Assembly: GCA_964573105.1 (NCBI GenBank)
Contig: CAZNIS010000017.1
Location: forward strand, 1-64,000
Origin: CAKZSB01 sp964573105
GTDB lineage: Bacteria > Pseudomonadota > Gammaproteobacteria > Granulosicoccales > Granulosicoccaceae
Direction: 5' to 3'
Length of the DNA stretch: 64,000 nt
Position numbers and translations under genes: made by a program. This document shows positions 18,301-26,932 of the stretch, in pieces. Each line of letters opens with the position of its first letter. The stretch's first letter is position 1. The notes under the pieces are model-generated. The model made no database searches, was not told the origin of the DNA, and worked only from the letters and a program-made list of their open reading frames with translations.

Positions 18301-18461
18301 ACCTGGGTGTCATCGCCGTGGGAGTTGAAACCGAGGCGCAGAAACAGAGTCTGTTGTCTCTGGGTTGCGGACAGGCTCAGGGATTTCTTTTGTCAGAAGC
18401 TGTGCCACCTGAGAAGATTTCGGAAATTCTGCACAACGGCAGCTTTAGACGCGTTGCCTGA
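15381..18461 (+). CDS. LacI-type sensor/GAF-like/GGDEF/EAL fusion protein
   Basis: A 1026-residue cyclic-di-GMP turnover protein. Residues ~20-305 form a LacI/GalR-type ligand-binding domain without its helix-turn-helix (YANDPYSAERE, DAIVAANDAMAL, ITTVRQPLRELA). A helical linker and a GAF-like region run to about 565. A diguanylate cyclase domain follows with intact GGDEF at 667-671, but without an RxxD inhibitory site. An EAL phosphodiesterase domain follows with E795 in EALMRW. The loop normally DDFGTGYSSL is DNFGTGYSSL: Asn920 replaces an Asp that binds metal in active EAL enzymes. There is no signal peptide, so the sensor is cytoplasmic. The likely start is TTG at 15381 behind GAGGG. No operon partner is seen; the upstream gene is divergent. 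Confidence 0.9.
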   Translation: MSLSKQPVRHKDGTRSPSKGIIAVLTDEYCDYRQVIVDHIAQRVAAEGYGLLCVVGRELQSLTQGDGAACNAIYPLVDRYPVCGVISMSGAIGHSVSAAQLDTFLSQFSLPLVSLGIVLDNHPSVGVNDLHGMEQLMEHLLADASRQKIAFVRGYANDPYSAEREQVFRRKLLEHGLRPDERFFVAGNYDAFESWQVVSALLQDHPDIDAIVAANDAMALSVAHAVNESGRRIPKDIAVTGFDDTLEATKNSPAITTVRQPLRELAVGSVEMLLDQMASADDIAAATPVRWVDSELIIRGSTSVVARDGVAARLPDRLVLRQQIDTALAGLRPPDGIVLDTVHEALWDTLQSGSDTLADCFARLLATPLQVESTHWWSNLCHQIESHGVALLQANGRHERIPLLRTAIAMVQERIWSVNMDHEFRLRRMQSTLSTLQLQMSSCSNAGDILDATERWLQTIGARRCFMVRFSEPASQADERAELVYRYRQGEGGEALADEFDSADLLPAPYRAELESAALILQPIYSDHDLYGYLLIDPAGLEALHLDSTAHSIGNAMRSRFLMDRLEQQAVSLQRANRELAQLANHDALTGLPNRLQFQQRLNQRCERAADTGERFALLFIDLDGFKQVNDTLGHDAGDLLLQAVAKRLQRAMQACSIEDSTITRLGGDEFTVILGPVEQQALLEQIIDNILQSLCATFTLGQQPANISASIGCAVYPDNSQRADVLVKQADTAMYHAKEQGKNRRSFFGTNLNRSGDQRFELAQDIREALQRHAFSLHYQPRVDLQTGEIVALEALMRWFTESPQGLQLRAQTDDFIRAAAQSGLILQLDSFALDEACQQARAWELAGTPVRVAVNISAAMVQQENFIARVSAAVRRHALTPTLLELEVTESAIVSDIDASIKKVDLLRKLGIRVSVDNFGTGYSSLNSLKTLAIDQLKIDRSFVAELAEVNGVEYGDARVVRAIVALADSLDLGVIAVGVETEAQKQSLLSLGCGQAQGFLLSEAVPPEKISEILHNGSFRRVA

Positions 18462-18494
18462 TTTGTCTTTGTAAGTACCACCTGTGCCTGCCAT

Positions 18495-18944
18495 TTAGCT
18501 GCGCAATGACTTCATCAATGTGCGCATGAATACGAGCTGACTGCTGACAAAGCCCTCGTGTTTGGGGGCGTTGTCGTCAACGTCCTGCACACGGCGATGA
18601 TAAAAAATATGAAACGCTATTTCCTGTTGCAGATCCTGCGGCAGCAGGCTGGTTGGTATTATGCGCAAGTTCGGTATCAGCGGCACTGCAACCTTTTCGA
18701 TCACCGGATGCTTGCAACTGATGCACTTGCCACGCGGCACCAACGGTGGTTTTTGGTAGTGCTGAAATTCAACGGCTGATTCATCGGCAAGCGTCACATC
18801 GGCTGCGCGAAACACCGAAACATCTCCATAGGGTGCTGAATTATAGGTTTGGCACGTGGTGCAGTGGCAGCAGGCTCTGAAAAGCGGTGCTGCGCCAAGC
18901 GCCATTGATACACCGTTGCACTCACATGATATCTGTTGATTCAT
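18495..18944 (-). CDS. GFA/CENP-V-like zinc protein
   Basis: A 149-residue protein with the zinc ligands of the glutathione-dependent formaldehyde-activating (GFA/CENP-V) family: CxC near the N-terminus (SCECNG), the central CCHCTTCQ, and a later CISCKHP pair. The family folds as a Mss4-like beta tent; true GFA activity is established for few members and is uncertain in general. The gene is convergent with the GGDEF/EAL gene, 34 bp away, and follows the HAD hydrolase gene after 29 bp on the same strand. Confidence 0.8.
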   Translation of the reverse strand: MNQQISCECNGVSMALGAAPLFRACCHCTTCQTYNSAPYGDVSVFRAADVTLADESAVEFQHYQKPPLVPRGKCISCKHPVIEKVAVPLIPNLRIIPTSLLPQDLQQEIAFHIFYHRRVQDVDDNAPKHEGFVSSQLVFMRTLMKSLRS

Positions 18945-18973
18945 CGTCCTGGTGTGTCCGGCGTGTTGAGGGT

Positions 18974-19597
18974 TCAGGTTGGAGTGGAATTGATCTGAAA
19001 GTCGGCCAGTGCAGCTGTGAAACCCGCATGATCCTGATAGTGAATCGCATGCCAGCCGAGTCCTCTGGCGGTTGCTATGTTTGCGGCATTGTCGTCGATA
19101 AACAGCGAGTGTTGTGGATCGCAGTCGTGCTCGCGGCTGTGATGGTGAAAAATCTCCGGGTCCGGTTTGATCAATCCAACGGAGCCTGAGATCGTGGCTG
19201 CACGGGGTTGATTGAGAAAGTCATGATGTTGGCGAATCTCTTCGAAGGTGTCGTGACTCCAGTTGGACAGCAGGGTTACATCCACGCCATCGTCGATCAT
19301 CGATAACAGCGTGTCGACGGTTTCATCGTGTGCATGGGTGATGGTTTCACGCCAGTTGATGCGAAACGCGCGGATCAGTGCTTCATGTTCCGGGTATTGC
19401 GCAATGAGTGCGTCTTCGGCGTCGGGCCACGAGCGCCCCCGGTCCTGTTCGATATTCCATTCCACCGTGCAGACATTGTTCAGGAACCAGCGACGCTCAT
19501 CGGAATCGGGTATCAGGCGGCGATAGGGGAGTTCTACATCGTAGGCGAGCAGCACGCCGCCGATATCGAAGACAACGTGATTGATCGGTGTGGGCAT
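18974..19597 (-). CDS. HAD-superfamily hydrolase (subfamily IA, YihX-like)
   Basis: A 207-residue haloacid-dehalogenase-type hydrolase. The nucleophile motif is FDIGGVLL, where Gly replaces the usual second Asp, as in several YihX and epoxide-hydrolase-N-like phosphatases. The second motif is LLSNWS, the Lys is in GLIKPDPEIF, and the acidic motif IV is FIDDNAANI. Substrate is unknown, but sugar phosphates are common for this group. It lies 12 bp downstream of the ABC ATPase gene and is likely its co-transcribed last or near-last gene. Confidence 0.82.
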   Translation of the reverse strand: MPTPINHVVFDIGGVLLAYDVELPYRRLIPDSDERRWFLNNVCTVEWNIEQDRGRSWPDAEDALIAQYPEHEALIRAFRINWRETITHAHDETVDTLLSMIDDGVDVTLLSNWSHDTFEEIRQHHDFLNQPRAATISGSVGLIKPDPEIFHHHSREHDCDPQHSLFIDDNAANIATARGLGWHAIHYQDHAGFTAALADFQINSTPT

Positions 19598-19609
19598 GAC
19601 GCGCTCCAG

Positions 19610-20698
19610 TTAATGGTTCACAGGTAACAGCACTGGACCGCTGGTGGCGAAACTGATCGACACGTCGTTGCCTTGTGCAAACGGGGTGTCGGTATTTTCG
19701 CTGGTGCAAAACAGCGCGCCATGATCGGTCTCGATGCGGTACTCCATGCGATCACCGACGTAGGTAGCCTTTGACAGCAGGCCGGGCAGACCGCTTTCGA
19801 TGCCTGCTTGCGGGTGAATTTGAATGCGGTTGGGCCGTACCGCAAGTTTGGCTGGTCCGGGTTGCAACGTGCGTGCATCGAGACTGAGCTCAATACTGCC
19901 AATGCGAACCTGCGCGACGCCATCGGCAATGGCGGTGATCTCGGCATCGAGTATATTGGCCTCGCCAATGAAGTCGGCGACAAACGCGCTGGCCGGCAAC
20001 TGGTAGAGCTCACGCGGCGTGCCGATCTGTGCAATGGTTGCGTTGTTCATCACGATGATTCGATCAGATACCGCCAGTGCCTCTTCCTGATCGTGCGTGA
20101 CGTAAACGACTGTTAGCGCCAGGCGCTGCTGGATTTCGCGAATGTCGTCGCGCACCTGGCGACGCAGTTTGGCATCGAGGTTTGACAGTGGCTCGTCAAA
20201 CAGCAATACCTGTGGTTCCAGCACCAGTGCACGCGCCACGGCGACGCGCTGCTGCTGGCCGCCGGATAACTCATTGGGCAGGCGATCGCCATAGCCATTC
20301 AGGCCAACCAGATCGAGCCCGTGCAGCGCGCGTTCCAGCGCTTCCTTTTTCTTCTTGCCCGATGCACGCAAACCGTAAGACACGTTTTCGATCACGCTCA
20401 TGTGCGGAAACAGCGCATAGGACTGGAATACCATCGAGACATCGCGATCGGTGGCTGGCAGCAGCGTGACATCTTTTTCATCGATCAGAATCTGACCGGC
20501 GGTCGCCATTTCAAGCCCGGCAATCATGCGCAATGTGGTGGTCTTGCCACAGCCACTGGGACCGAGCAGGGTGACCAGTTCCCCGGCATTGATGTCGAGT
20601 GTAATTTGATCGACGGCGGTGACGTCGCTACCGTATTGCTTGGTCACTGCGCGAAATCCTACCGAGGCCGCGCGGCTGTTGAGTGAGTCGTTAGTCAT
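19610..20698 (-). CDS. ABC transporter ATPase, FbpC/PotA type
   Basis: A 362-residue ATPase of the iron(III)/polyamine/molybdate class of importers. Walker A is GPSGCGKTT, the signature is LSGGQQQR, Walker B is LLFDEPLSNLD, and the H-loop is VTHD. A C-terminal TOBE-like part (about residues 240-355) follows. It would power the fused permease encoded 20 bp upstream. The set binding protein-permease-ATPase is in the standard Fbp order on the minus strand. The imported substrate cannot be read from the ATPase; see the binding protein. Confidence 0.92.
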   Translation of the reverse strand: MTNDSLNSRAASVGFRAVTKQYGSDVTAVDQITLDINAGELVTLLGPSGCGKTTTLRMIAGLEMATAGQILIDEKDVTLLPATDRDVSMVFQSYALFPHMSVIENVSYGLRASGKKKKEALERALHGLDLVGLNGYGDRLPNELSGGQQQRVAVARALVLEPQVLLFDEPLSNLDAKLRRQVRDDIREIQQRLALTVVYVTHDQEEALAVSDRIIVMNNATIAQIGTPRELYQLPASAFVADFIGEANILDAEITAIADGVAQVRIGSIELSLDARTLQPGPAKLAVRPNRIQIHPQAGIESGLPGLLSKATYVGDRMEYRIETDHGALFCTSENTDTPFAQGNDVSISFATSGPVLLPVNH

Positions 20699-20718
20699 AG
20701 TGTTTTGCAGGCCACGGT

Positions 20719-22959
20719 CTATCCCACGTTGGTGCGCGATTGGGTGAATCGACGCGAGGTCTGGTTCTTGCCGACCAGCAATTGAAACAGCAGGATCGCC
20801 GCCAGCATGACAAAGATCAACGTGGTGGAGTAGGCGATGGCAAGACCGTAGTCGTTGTTCTCTACGCGGCCAATGATGTAGCTGGTCGCCATGTTGTACT
20901 CGGCGCTGACGAGAAAGATCACCGCGCTGATGGCAGTCATCGCACGTACAAAACTGAATACCAGGGCGGCGAGAATCGCCGGGCGCATCAATGGCAGAAT
21001 GATGCGTGTGAAGGTGCGCCAGGTGCTGGCACCGAGTGTCAGTGAGGCCTCGTCAAGGCTTTTGTCCAGCTGTGACATCGAGGCGATACCAGCGCGCACG
21101 CCAACCGGCATGTTGCGAAACACAAAACTGATGATCAGGATGATGCCGGTGCCGGTCAGCTCCAGTGGCGGCACATTGAACGCGAGAATGTAGCTGACAC
21201 CCACCACGGTACCGGGGATGGCGAAGCTCAGCATGGTGCCAAACTCGAACGCCTGCTTGCCATGAAACTGCTGGCGCACGAGTAGATAGGCGGTTATCAA
21301 ACCGACGATTGCGGTCAGTGGTGCAGCGGTGGCGGCGATTTGCAGCGTGGTCCAGAAGGAATCCCAGGCCGCGCCCTTAAAATGAATGCCGAATTCGTTG
21401 TGGCCGACCGCAAAGGCGGTGATGTAGTGCTTGAATGTGAGTGTATTGTTGAGACCCCAGGTCTCGACAAACCCGCCGTAGATGATCATGCCGTAAACGG
21501 TGACGGTGAAGGTGGCCCAGACGGCAGCGATCAGATAACACGGCAACATGATGCGGCGCGGCATCAGTGCGTGCACACCGCCATCGCCTTTGCCGGTTTT
21601 GGTGATGTAGGATTTCTGGCCCAGCCAGCGACGCTGCGCATAAAATGCCGTTAGCGTGAACAGCAGAAGTACGATTGCAAGCACTGCGGCGCGGCCCTGA
21701 TCATTCTGGGCGCCGACAATGGCAAAAAAGATTTCAGTCGACAGCACATCGTAGTTGCCGCCGAGCACCAGCGGATTGCCAAAGTCTGCCATGCTCTCGA
21801 TGAAACCCAGTAAAAATGCATTCGCAAGGCCGGGTCGCATCAGTGGGAAGGTCACGGTTTTAAAGGTGTGCCAGCGACTGGCGCGCAGCGTTTGCGCTGC
21901 CTCTTCCATCGACGGGCTGACACCTTCAACCACGCCGATCAACACCAGAAAGGCGATCGGTGTGAACGACAACATTTGCGCGATCAATATGCCGGGCAGG
22001 CCATAGACCCAGCGTGTGGGTTGCAGATCGAGCATTTCGGCCACCCATTGGGTGACACTGCCGGACAGGCCGAACAACAAAATGATCGCAAGGCCGATGA
22101 CAAATGGCGGCGTGATAATCGGCAGCACGGTCAGCGCGCGCAGCCAGTTGCTAAAACGAAAACCGGATCGCGTCGCCACCAGCGCGAACACGAGCCCCAG
22201 CACGGTGGTGGACGCGCCAACCACGATTGCCAGAAACAGTGAATTCCAGGCCACGCCGCACCCGCGATTTTCGGTCAGGCAGGCAAGGCCCCAGATTTTA
22301 TTCTCTGAAAATTTGGCGACAAATATCGACAGTGAATAGACGCCGTCATTGTCACGCAGCGCGCTTGCCAGCATTTGCGAAATTGGAAAGAAAATAAACA
22401 GCGTGACAATGGCGATGATGAAGCCGATCGCACCGACGATAAATACGTCGCCGTTGATGTAGCCGCGCGCGGCGATACCGGTAGTCAGATAAAACAGGAA
22501 AGTGCAGGTGATCATCACTGCGCCATAGCCAAATCCAAACTGCCTGTCCTGCAAGTCGCCAAACAGGGTCGCCAGCCACTCGGCGTTCCAGCCGCGAATG
22601 CCAATGCCAAAACCCTGTGCAAACAGATACGCCAGACCGCTGATGCCGGCAATGATCAAAACGTTGGAGAAAAAGTGCCCGCGTCGGGATCGCCTGCCTG
22701 CGACGGCCAACAACGGTAGCAGCAGCGGTAAAACCAGTGGCGCGAGCCAGATCTTCTGGCCCTGGCCGATCAGAAACAGCGCTGGTGCGTAGTCGGTGTC
22801 GAGCGGGTAACCGTCGAACAGCCACTCGAAACTCCAGAAGCCGTCTTCGAGAATGTACCAGGGAAACAGCACGTATCCCGCGATACCAATGACCATCCAC
22901 AGCAGTACTACCTTCCGGGATCGGTTGGCGGGGCGACTATTCTGGTGATCGTCGGTCAA
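20719..22959 (-). CDS. ABC transporter permease, FbpB-type with two fused permease domains
   Basis: A 746-residue membrane protein with about twelve or more hydrophobic segments and two binding-protein-dependent permease modules, each with an EAA-like loop (EEAAQTLRASRWHTF in the first, DEASLTLGASTWRTF in the second). This is the FbpB layout. The first ~240 residues add extra membrane segments before module one. The listed start is a TTG at 22957-22959 with no clear ribosome-binding site; an ATG 21 codons in is an alternative. It lies between the binding protein, separated by a hairpin at 22991-23018, and the ATPase. Confidence 0.9.
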   Translation of the reverse strand: MTDDHQNSRPANRSRKVVLLWMVIGIAGYVLFPWYILEDGFWSFEWLFDGYPLDTDYAPALFLIGQGQKIWLAPLVLPLLLPLLAVAGRRSRRGHFFSNVLIIAGISGLAYLFAQGFGIGIRGWNAEWLATLFGDLQDRQFGFGYGAVMITCTFLFYLTTGIAARGYINGDVFIVGAIGFIIAIVTLFIFFPISQMLASALRDNDGVYSLSIFVAKFSENKIWGLACLTENRGCGVAWNSLFLAIVVGASTTVLGLVFALVATRSGFRFSNWLRALTVLPIITPPFVIGLAIILLFGLSGSVTQWVAEMLDLQPTRWVYGLPGILIAQMLSFTPIAFLVLIGVVEGVSPSMEEAAQTLRASRWHTFKTVTFPLMRPGLANAFLLGFIESMADFGNPLVLGGNYDVLSTEIFFAIVGAQNDQGRAAVLAIVLLLFTLTAFYAQRRWLGQKSYITKTGKGDGGVHALMPRRIMLPCYLIAAVWATFTVTVYGMIIYGGFVETWGLNNTLTFKHYITAFAVGHNEFGIHFKGAAWDSFWTTLQIAATAAPLTAIVGLITAYLLVRQQFHGKQAFEFGTMLSFAIPGTVVGVSYILAFNVPPLELTGTGIILIISFVFRNMPVGVRAGIASMSQLDKSLDEASLTLGASTWRTFTRIILPLMRPAILAALVFSFVRAMTAISAVIFLVSAEYNMATSYIIGRVENNDYGLAIAYSTTLIFVMLAAILLFQLLVGKNQTSRRFTQSRTNVG

Positions 22960-22990
22960 GGGTCTGCCGGGTCGGTGGCGGGGAGGGGCA

Positions 22991-23018
22991 CAGCCGGTGT
23001 AACACGCTACACCGGCTG
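22991..23018. terminator. Attenuator hairpin after the Fbp-type binding-protein gene
   Basis: Perfect 11-bp arms CAGCCGGTGTA (22991-23001) and TACACCGGCTG (23008-23018) enclose a 6-base loop between the binding protein stop and the permease start. No U-run follows on the minus strand. Such hairpins commonly protect the upstream mRNA or reduce read-through, so that binding protein is made in excess of membrane components. Confidence 0.7.
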
Positions 23019-23037
23019 CAACTTCGAGGTGGGTAAC

Positions 23038-24066
23038 TTAACGAGGCAGAGTCGAGACTTCGTCGTCCCATTTTTTCAGCAGGCGCTTGCGCTCCGCCGA
23101 GGAACCGTACTTTTTGAAATCGTAGTCGATCAGTTTAATCGATGACAGATCGGGCGCCTGGGGTGAGCTTTCAGCCGACTTGTTTGCCATTACCTGAAAT
23201 GCCTTAACTTCGAGAGAACGCGATTGCACATCTGCCGTCAGCGCCCAGTCGTAGAATTTTCTGGCGTTCTCAGGGTTGCGCGATCCGGCGATCAGGCTCA
23301 TCGAGCCGATTTCGTAGCCGGTGCCTTCACAGGGGGCGACGACCTTGATCGGAAATCCGGATACCGCTTGCTTGACCGCGTCGTGCATAAACACGATACC
23401 AATGGTGTTTTCCCCGCGCGCGGCTGCCTTGATCGGTGCCGAGCCGGATTTGGTGTATTGATTGATGTTCTTGTGCAGGCCCTTCATGAACTCGAAGCCC
23501 TCGTCTTCACCGAACAACTGCACAATGGTGGCCAGTGTGGTGTAGGCCGTGCCTGAAGAATTCGGGTTGGCCATTTGCACGTGGCCTTTGTACTCAGGCT
23601 TTAGCAGATCGTTCCAGCAAGCCGGTACGGGCAGGTTGTTGGCTTTGAGTAGCTCTTCGTTATAGCCGTAGCCCAGCGCGCCGGAGTAGATGCCAATGGT
23701 TTTGTTGCCGGCAGATTCCGACTGACTGATCGCCCAGTCGTTGAGTTCGGCGCGCATCGGCGATTCGTAGGCTTCGGTCAGGCCATCTTCTGCCGCCTGC
23801 AGGTGCGGGTCACCGGTGCCACCCCACCAGACATCACCCTTTGGGTTGCTGGACTCTGCCTTGATTTGCGCCAGTGTCTCGCCGGAGCTCTTGCGCGTCA
23901 TGCTGACCTTGATGCCGGTCGCCTCTTCAAAGCCGGTTGCCATCAACTGACACCAGTCTTCCTGGGCGCTGCAATAGTAGGTGAGCTTTTCGGCGGCCAT
24001 CAGCGGCTGGCCAAGGCTTGCGGCCAGGCCGACGGCCAGGGCGGTTTTGATGGTACGTGTGATCAT
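23038..24066 (-). CDS. ABC transporter periplasmic binding protein, FbpA/AfuA type
   Basis: About 342 residues from the ATG at 24066, chosen because a GAGGAA site lies just upstream and a standard Sec signal then begins (basic start, hydrophobic run, cleavage near LMAA). The mature part resembles iron(III)-type extracellular binding proteins: LTYYCSAQEDW start, GDVWWGGTGDP, GIYSGALGYGYNEELL, ARKFYDWALT. Members bind ferric iron, ferric-sugar complexes, thiamine, 2-aminoethylphosphonate or sugar phosphates. Neighbouring SDR/aldo-keto-reductase genes favour an organic (sugar or sugar-like) substrate over iron, but this is inference. Confidence 0.85.
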   Translation of the reverse strand: MITRTIKTALAVGLAASLGQPLMAAEKLTYYCSAQEDWCQLMATGFEEATGIKVSMTRKSSGETLAQIKAESSNPKGDVWWGGTGDPHLQAAEDGLTEAYESPMRAELNDWAISQSESAGNKTIGIYSGALGYGYNEELLKANNLPVPACWNDLLKPEYKGHVQMANPNSSGTAYTTLATIVQLFGEDEGFEFMKGLHKNINQYTKSGSAPIKAAARGENTIGIVFMHDAVKQAVSGFPIKVVAPCEGTGYEIGSMSLIAGSRNPENARKFYDWALTADVQSRSLEVKAFQVMANKSAESSPQAPDLSSIKLIDYDFKKYGSSAERKRLLKKWDDEVSTLPR

Positions 24067-24213
24067 ATGCAATTCCTCAGTGCGTGCGGAGCTGGCATCG
24101 ATTCGCCAGACGACGTTAGCCTGCACGCAGAGGGCTCACTTGGCAAGTGTGAAAATGCGCGCGTATTGGCGCCGCAGTTGATGGGCTGCCGGGTGCGGAA
24201 TGCCGGCGTGCGC

Positions 24214-25146
24214 TCAGCCGCGTGTCAGTGCGTCGACGGCCGCGAGCTGTTCGGCCGTGACACTCGCCGATTCGGCGGCGATGTTGTCGCTGACCTGATC
24301 GGCGTTTTTGGCGCCGGCGATGACAGAGCTGACCGCGTCGCGCGACAGCAGCCACTGCAGGGCGAGGTGGGCCGGCGTGGCGTTTGCCTCGGCCGCGATA
24401 GATTTCAGGCCGTCCACGGCGTCCATGTTGCGCTCGAAAACGCCATCGTCAAAGGCGCCGCTGCGATGCCGCCAGTCGTTGTCGTCGAGTTTGAAATCGC
24501 GGCTGTAACGTCCACCTAATAGTCCATAGGCAAGTCCGCCCCACGGGATGAAGCTGACGTTATTATCGACGCACCAGGGCAGGATTTTATCCTCGACTTC
24601 GCGCTGTAACAGGTTATAGCGCGACTGCAGCGCATCGATCTGGCCAGCTTTGCTCGCCTCCACCAGCGTGGGCAGGTCGAAGTTCGACACGCCGACTGCA
24701 CGGATCAGCCCCTCGTTTTTAAAATCCATCAGCGCGCCAAGTGCCTCGGCCGGCGGGGTTTTGCCGTCGTGGCGGTGAATGTAATAGAGATCGACATATT
24801 CGACGTTCAGGCGTTTGAGCGATCGCTCCAGCGCGCCGCGCAAATAGACGGGATCATTGTTGAAGCCCTTGCCGTGCTCGCCAAAAAGCACACTGCCCTT
24901 GGTGGCGAGCACGACTTCGTCGCGGCGACCGGCGATCGCCTTGCCGACCAGCTCTTCCGAGCGACCAAAACCATAGCCGTCTGCGGTGTCCAGATGGGTG
25001 ACGCCCATATCAATCGCACGCTGTACCAGGCGTACGCCTTCGTTTTCATCAACGTTGGCGTAGAGGTTGTGACCGCCGACATAATTTGTGCCAAGGCCCA
25101 TGGCGGTGATATTGATGCCGGACAGGCCGAGTGATCGTGTATTCAT
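24214..25146 (-). CDS. Aldo/keto reductase
   Basis: A 310-residue NAD(P)H-dependent aldo/keto reductase. The catalytic tetrad can be placed: Asp in HLDTADGYG, Tyr in the same segment (GYGFG), Lys in LATKGS and His in YYIHRHD. The C-terminal cofactor-binding region contains SSVIAGAKNADQVSDN. The length is standard. It lies 24 bp downstream of an SDR gene and upstream of the Fbp-type importer, suggesting a catabolic unit acting on sugar-like compounds. Confidence 0.9.
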   Translation of the reverse strand: MNTRSLGLSGINITAMGLGTNYVGGHNLYANVDENEGVRLVQRAIDMGVTHLDTADGYGFGRSEELVGKAIAGRRDEVVLATKGSVLFGEHGKGFNNDPVYLRGALERSLKRLNVEYVDLYYIHRHDGKTPPAEALGALMDFKNEGLIRAVGVSNFDLPTLVEASKAGQIDALQSRYNLLQREVEDKILPWCVDNNVSFIPWGGLAYGLLGGRYSRDFKLDDNDWRHRSGAFDDGVFERNMDAVDGLKSIAAEANATPAHLALQWLLSRDAVSSVIAGAKNADQVSDNIAAESASVTAEQLAAVDALTRG

Positions 25147-25170
25147 GGCGTTTTGTTGGTGGGTAGTGGC

Positions 25171-25911
25171 TCAGGAAAATGCTGGCAGGCTGAGTTGGCT
25201 CATCCGGCCGCCATCGACAGTATATACCTGGCCGGTGATGAACGACGCCTCGCTGCTTGCCAGAAACGCCACCAGCGCGGCGACCTCATCGGCGGCACCG
25301 GTGCGCCCAAGTGGATGTATGCCGCCGATCGCACGGCGAAAATCGGCAGGGTCTGCCATGCTCTCGATGAACTCGACGTTCAGTTCGGTATCGATCCAGC
25401 CGGGGGCGACTGCGTTGCAGCGAATGCCCTGATCACCGTGGTCGACAGCTACCGCGCGTGTCAGACCATGCAGGCCTGCCTTGGATGCGCAATAGGCCGG
25501 GTGCCCCGGGTTAGAGCCTAGTCCTTCAATCGAACCGATGTTGACGATTGCACCGCCGGAGGGCATGTGGGGCAGTGCGTGTTTGATCAGTAAAAAGGGG
25601 GCGGTGAGGTTGACCTGCAGGGTTAAGTGCCAGTCTGTCAGCGTCATGTCTGCAGTGGTGCCCTGCAGCATCACGCCGGCATTGTTGATCAGGATGTCCA
25701 GTCTGCCGCTGCGATCGATGATCGTATCGATAACCTGCGCCGGCGCATCGGTTTGCGACAGATCAGCCTCGATACCGACAAAGTGTGTGTCTGCCGAACG
25801 CTGCGCGGTAAAGACTGTCGCCCCCTCATCGTGCAGGCGTTGCGCAATGGCAAAGCCAATGCCGCGGTTGCCGCCGGTGACCAGTGCGACTTTGCCATTG
25901 AAGCGGCTCAT
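25171..25911 (-). CDS. SDR-family oxidoreductase (second of two)
   Basis: About 246 residues from the ATG at 25911, which overlaps the stop of the preceding SDR gene by four bases (ATGA), so translation is coupled. It has the Rossmann TGGNRGIG motif, NNAG, the catalytic Ser in NIGSIEG, and YCASK with Tyr and Lys. It ends in a family-typical VDGG. It would oxidise or reduce a secondary alcohol or keto group with NAD(P). Its pairing with the aldo/keto reductase and a second SDR suggests sequential oxidation steps. Confidence 0.9.
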   Translation of the reverse strand: MSRFNGKVALVTGGNRGIGFAIAQRLHDEGATVFTAQRSADTHFVGIEADLSQTDAPAQVIDTIIDRSGRLDILINNAGVMLQGTTADMTLTDWHLTLQVNLTAPFLLIKHALPHMPSGGAIVNIGSIEGLGSNPGHPAYCASKAGLHGLTRAVAVDHGDQGIRCNAVAPGWIDTELNVEFIESMADPADFRRAIGGIHPLGRTGAADEVAALVAFLASSEASFITGQVYTVDGGRMSQLSLPAFS

Positions 25912-26642
25912 GATACCGCCTTGCCCCCGTTGACTTCGACGAGTGAGCCGCACAGGTAGCGGGCATCATCCGATGCGAGAAACGCAATCACGTCGGCGAT
26001 GTCATCGGGATTAGCAATGCGTCCCAGCGGCACGCTGCGGTTGAGATCCTCGATCGCTGTGTCGGCGTTCAGACCGCGAACCTCGAAACCGGTTCGCAGC
26101 ATCGGTGTGTCGACCTCGTTTGGGCACACTGCGTTAACGCGAATGTTCTGATGCGCGTGATCGCGCCCCATGCACTGCGTCAGCGATGCGATCGCGGCCT
26201 TGCTCATGCAATAGAGCGCGTGATTGGGGCCAGGGTGCACACCCCAGCACGACGCGGTGTTAACGATCGCGCCGCCGCCATTGGCATCCATAATGGGGAT
26301 GGCCGCGCGCGACAGCCGAAACGGTGCCTCGATATTGACTGCTACCGTCAGGCTGAAATCTTCATCGCTGCTGTCGGTGATCGCGCCTCGCCGCATCAGG
26401 CCGGCGTTATTGATCAGAATGTCCAGGCCGCCGAGTTGGTCGGCGGCCTGTTGCGGCAATTCGTCGCAGTAGGCCGCCTCAGTCAGGTCGCCGGGTAGCA
26501 GTACATCGGCGTGAACGCTGTCAGTATTGACGTCGGCGGCTGCGACAATCGCGCCTTCACGGCGAAAGCGTTCAGTCACCGCTTGACCGATACCGCCCGC
26601 GGCACCGGTGATCAGTACTTTTTTGTTGGTGAATCGGGTCAT
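25908..26642 (-). CDS. SDR-family oxidoreductase (first of two)
   Basis: A 244-residue classical short-chain dehydrogenase. It has TGAAGGIG (nucleotide-binding loop), an AADVN acidic segment after beta-2 that favours NAD, NNAG, catalytic Ser in NTASCWG and YCMSK. It ends VNGGKAVS, typical for the family. It is the first gene of a minus-strand run (SDR, SDR, aldo/keto reductase, ABC importer, HAD). Its upstream region holds the 80-bp repeats (26768-26927). Confidence 0.9.
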   Translation of the reverse strand: MTRFTNKKVLITGAAGGIGQAVTERFRREGAIVAAADVNTDSVHADVLLPGDLTEAAYCDELPQQAADQLGGLDILINNAGLMRRGAITDSSDEDFSLTVAVNIEAPFRLSRAAIPIMDANGGGAIVNTASCWGVHPGPNHALYCMSKAAIASLTQCMGRDHAHQNIRVNAVCPNEVDTPMLRTGFEVRGLNADTAIEDLNRSVPLGRIANPDDIADVIAFLASDDARYLCGSLVEVNGGKAVS

Positions 26643-26767
26643 GTCGGTTTGTTGGGTTGGATAGGGTGTGTTGGGTTTATTCGTTTGTTTTGCTGATGCG
26701 TTGGATGATCGTTGGTTTTAATAGGGTGTTACCGGTTGTTCGCTGCGTTGCTATGGCGTGCTTTACG

Positions 26768-26927
26768 TGCCTCGCTTACGCGTCGGGTTGCCTGTGCTTT
26801 ATGTGCTGTGCGATTGGAAGCTTGCAGTGGGAGTAAGGTGGGCATTACATGCCTCGCTCACGCGTCGGGTTTCCTTTGCCTTGAGCGGGGCACTATGGGA
26901 AGCCCGCAGCGTGAGCAAGGCAACGCC
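26768..26927. repeat. 80-bp-type repeat array, left copy group
   Basis: Two direct copies of the core TGCCTCGCTTACGCGTCGGG (26768 and 26850, 82 bp apart) and a third, inverted and more diverged copy at about 26895-26927. The same core and the same ~80-bp spacing occur at 38.2-38.5 kb. Each core is centred on a near-palindromic ACGCGT. The array sits in the gap between an SDR gene start and the FAD-oxidase gene end. Confidence 0.85.
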
Positions 26928-26932
26928 CTGTC

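Noticed and set aside
23038..24066. Ferric-iron importer
   Set aside because: The family also binds organic substrates, no ferric uptake box was seen, and the neighbours are sugar-type dehydrogenases; iron is kept only as an alternative.
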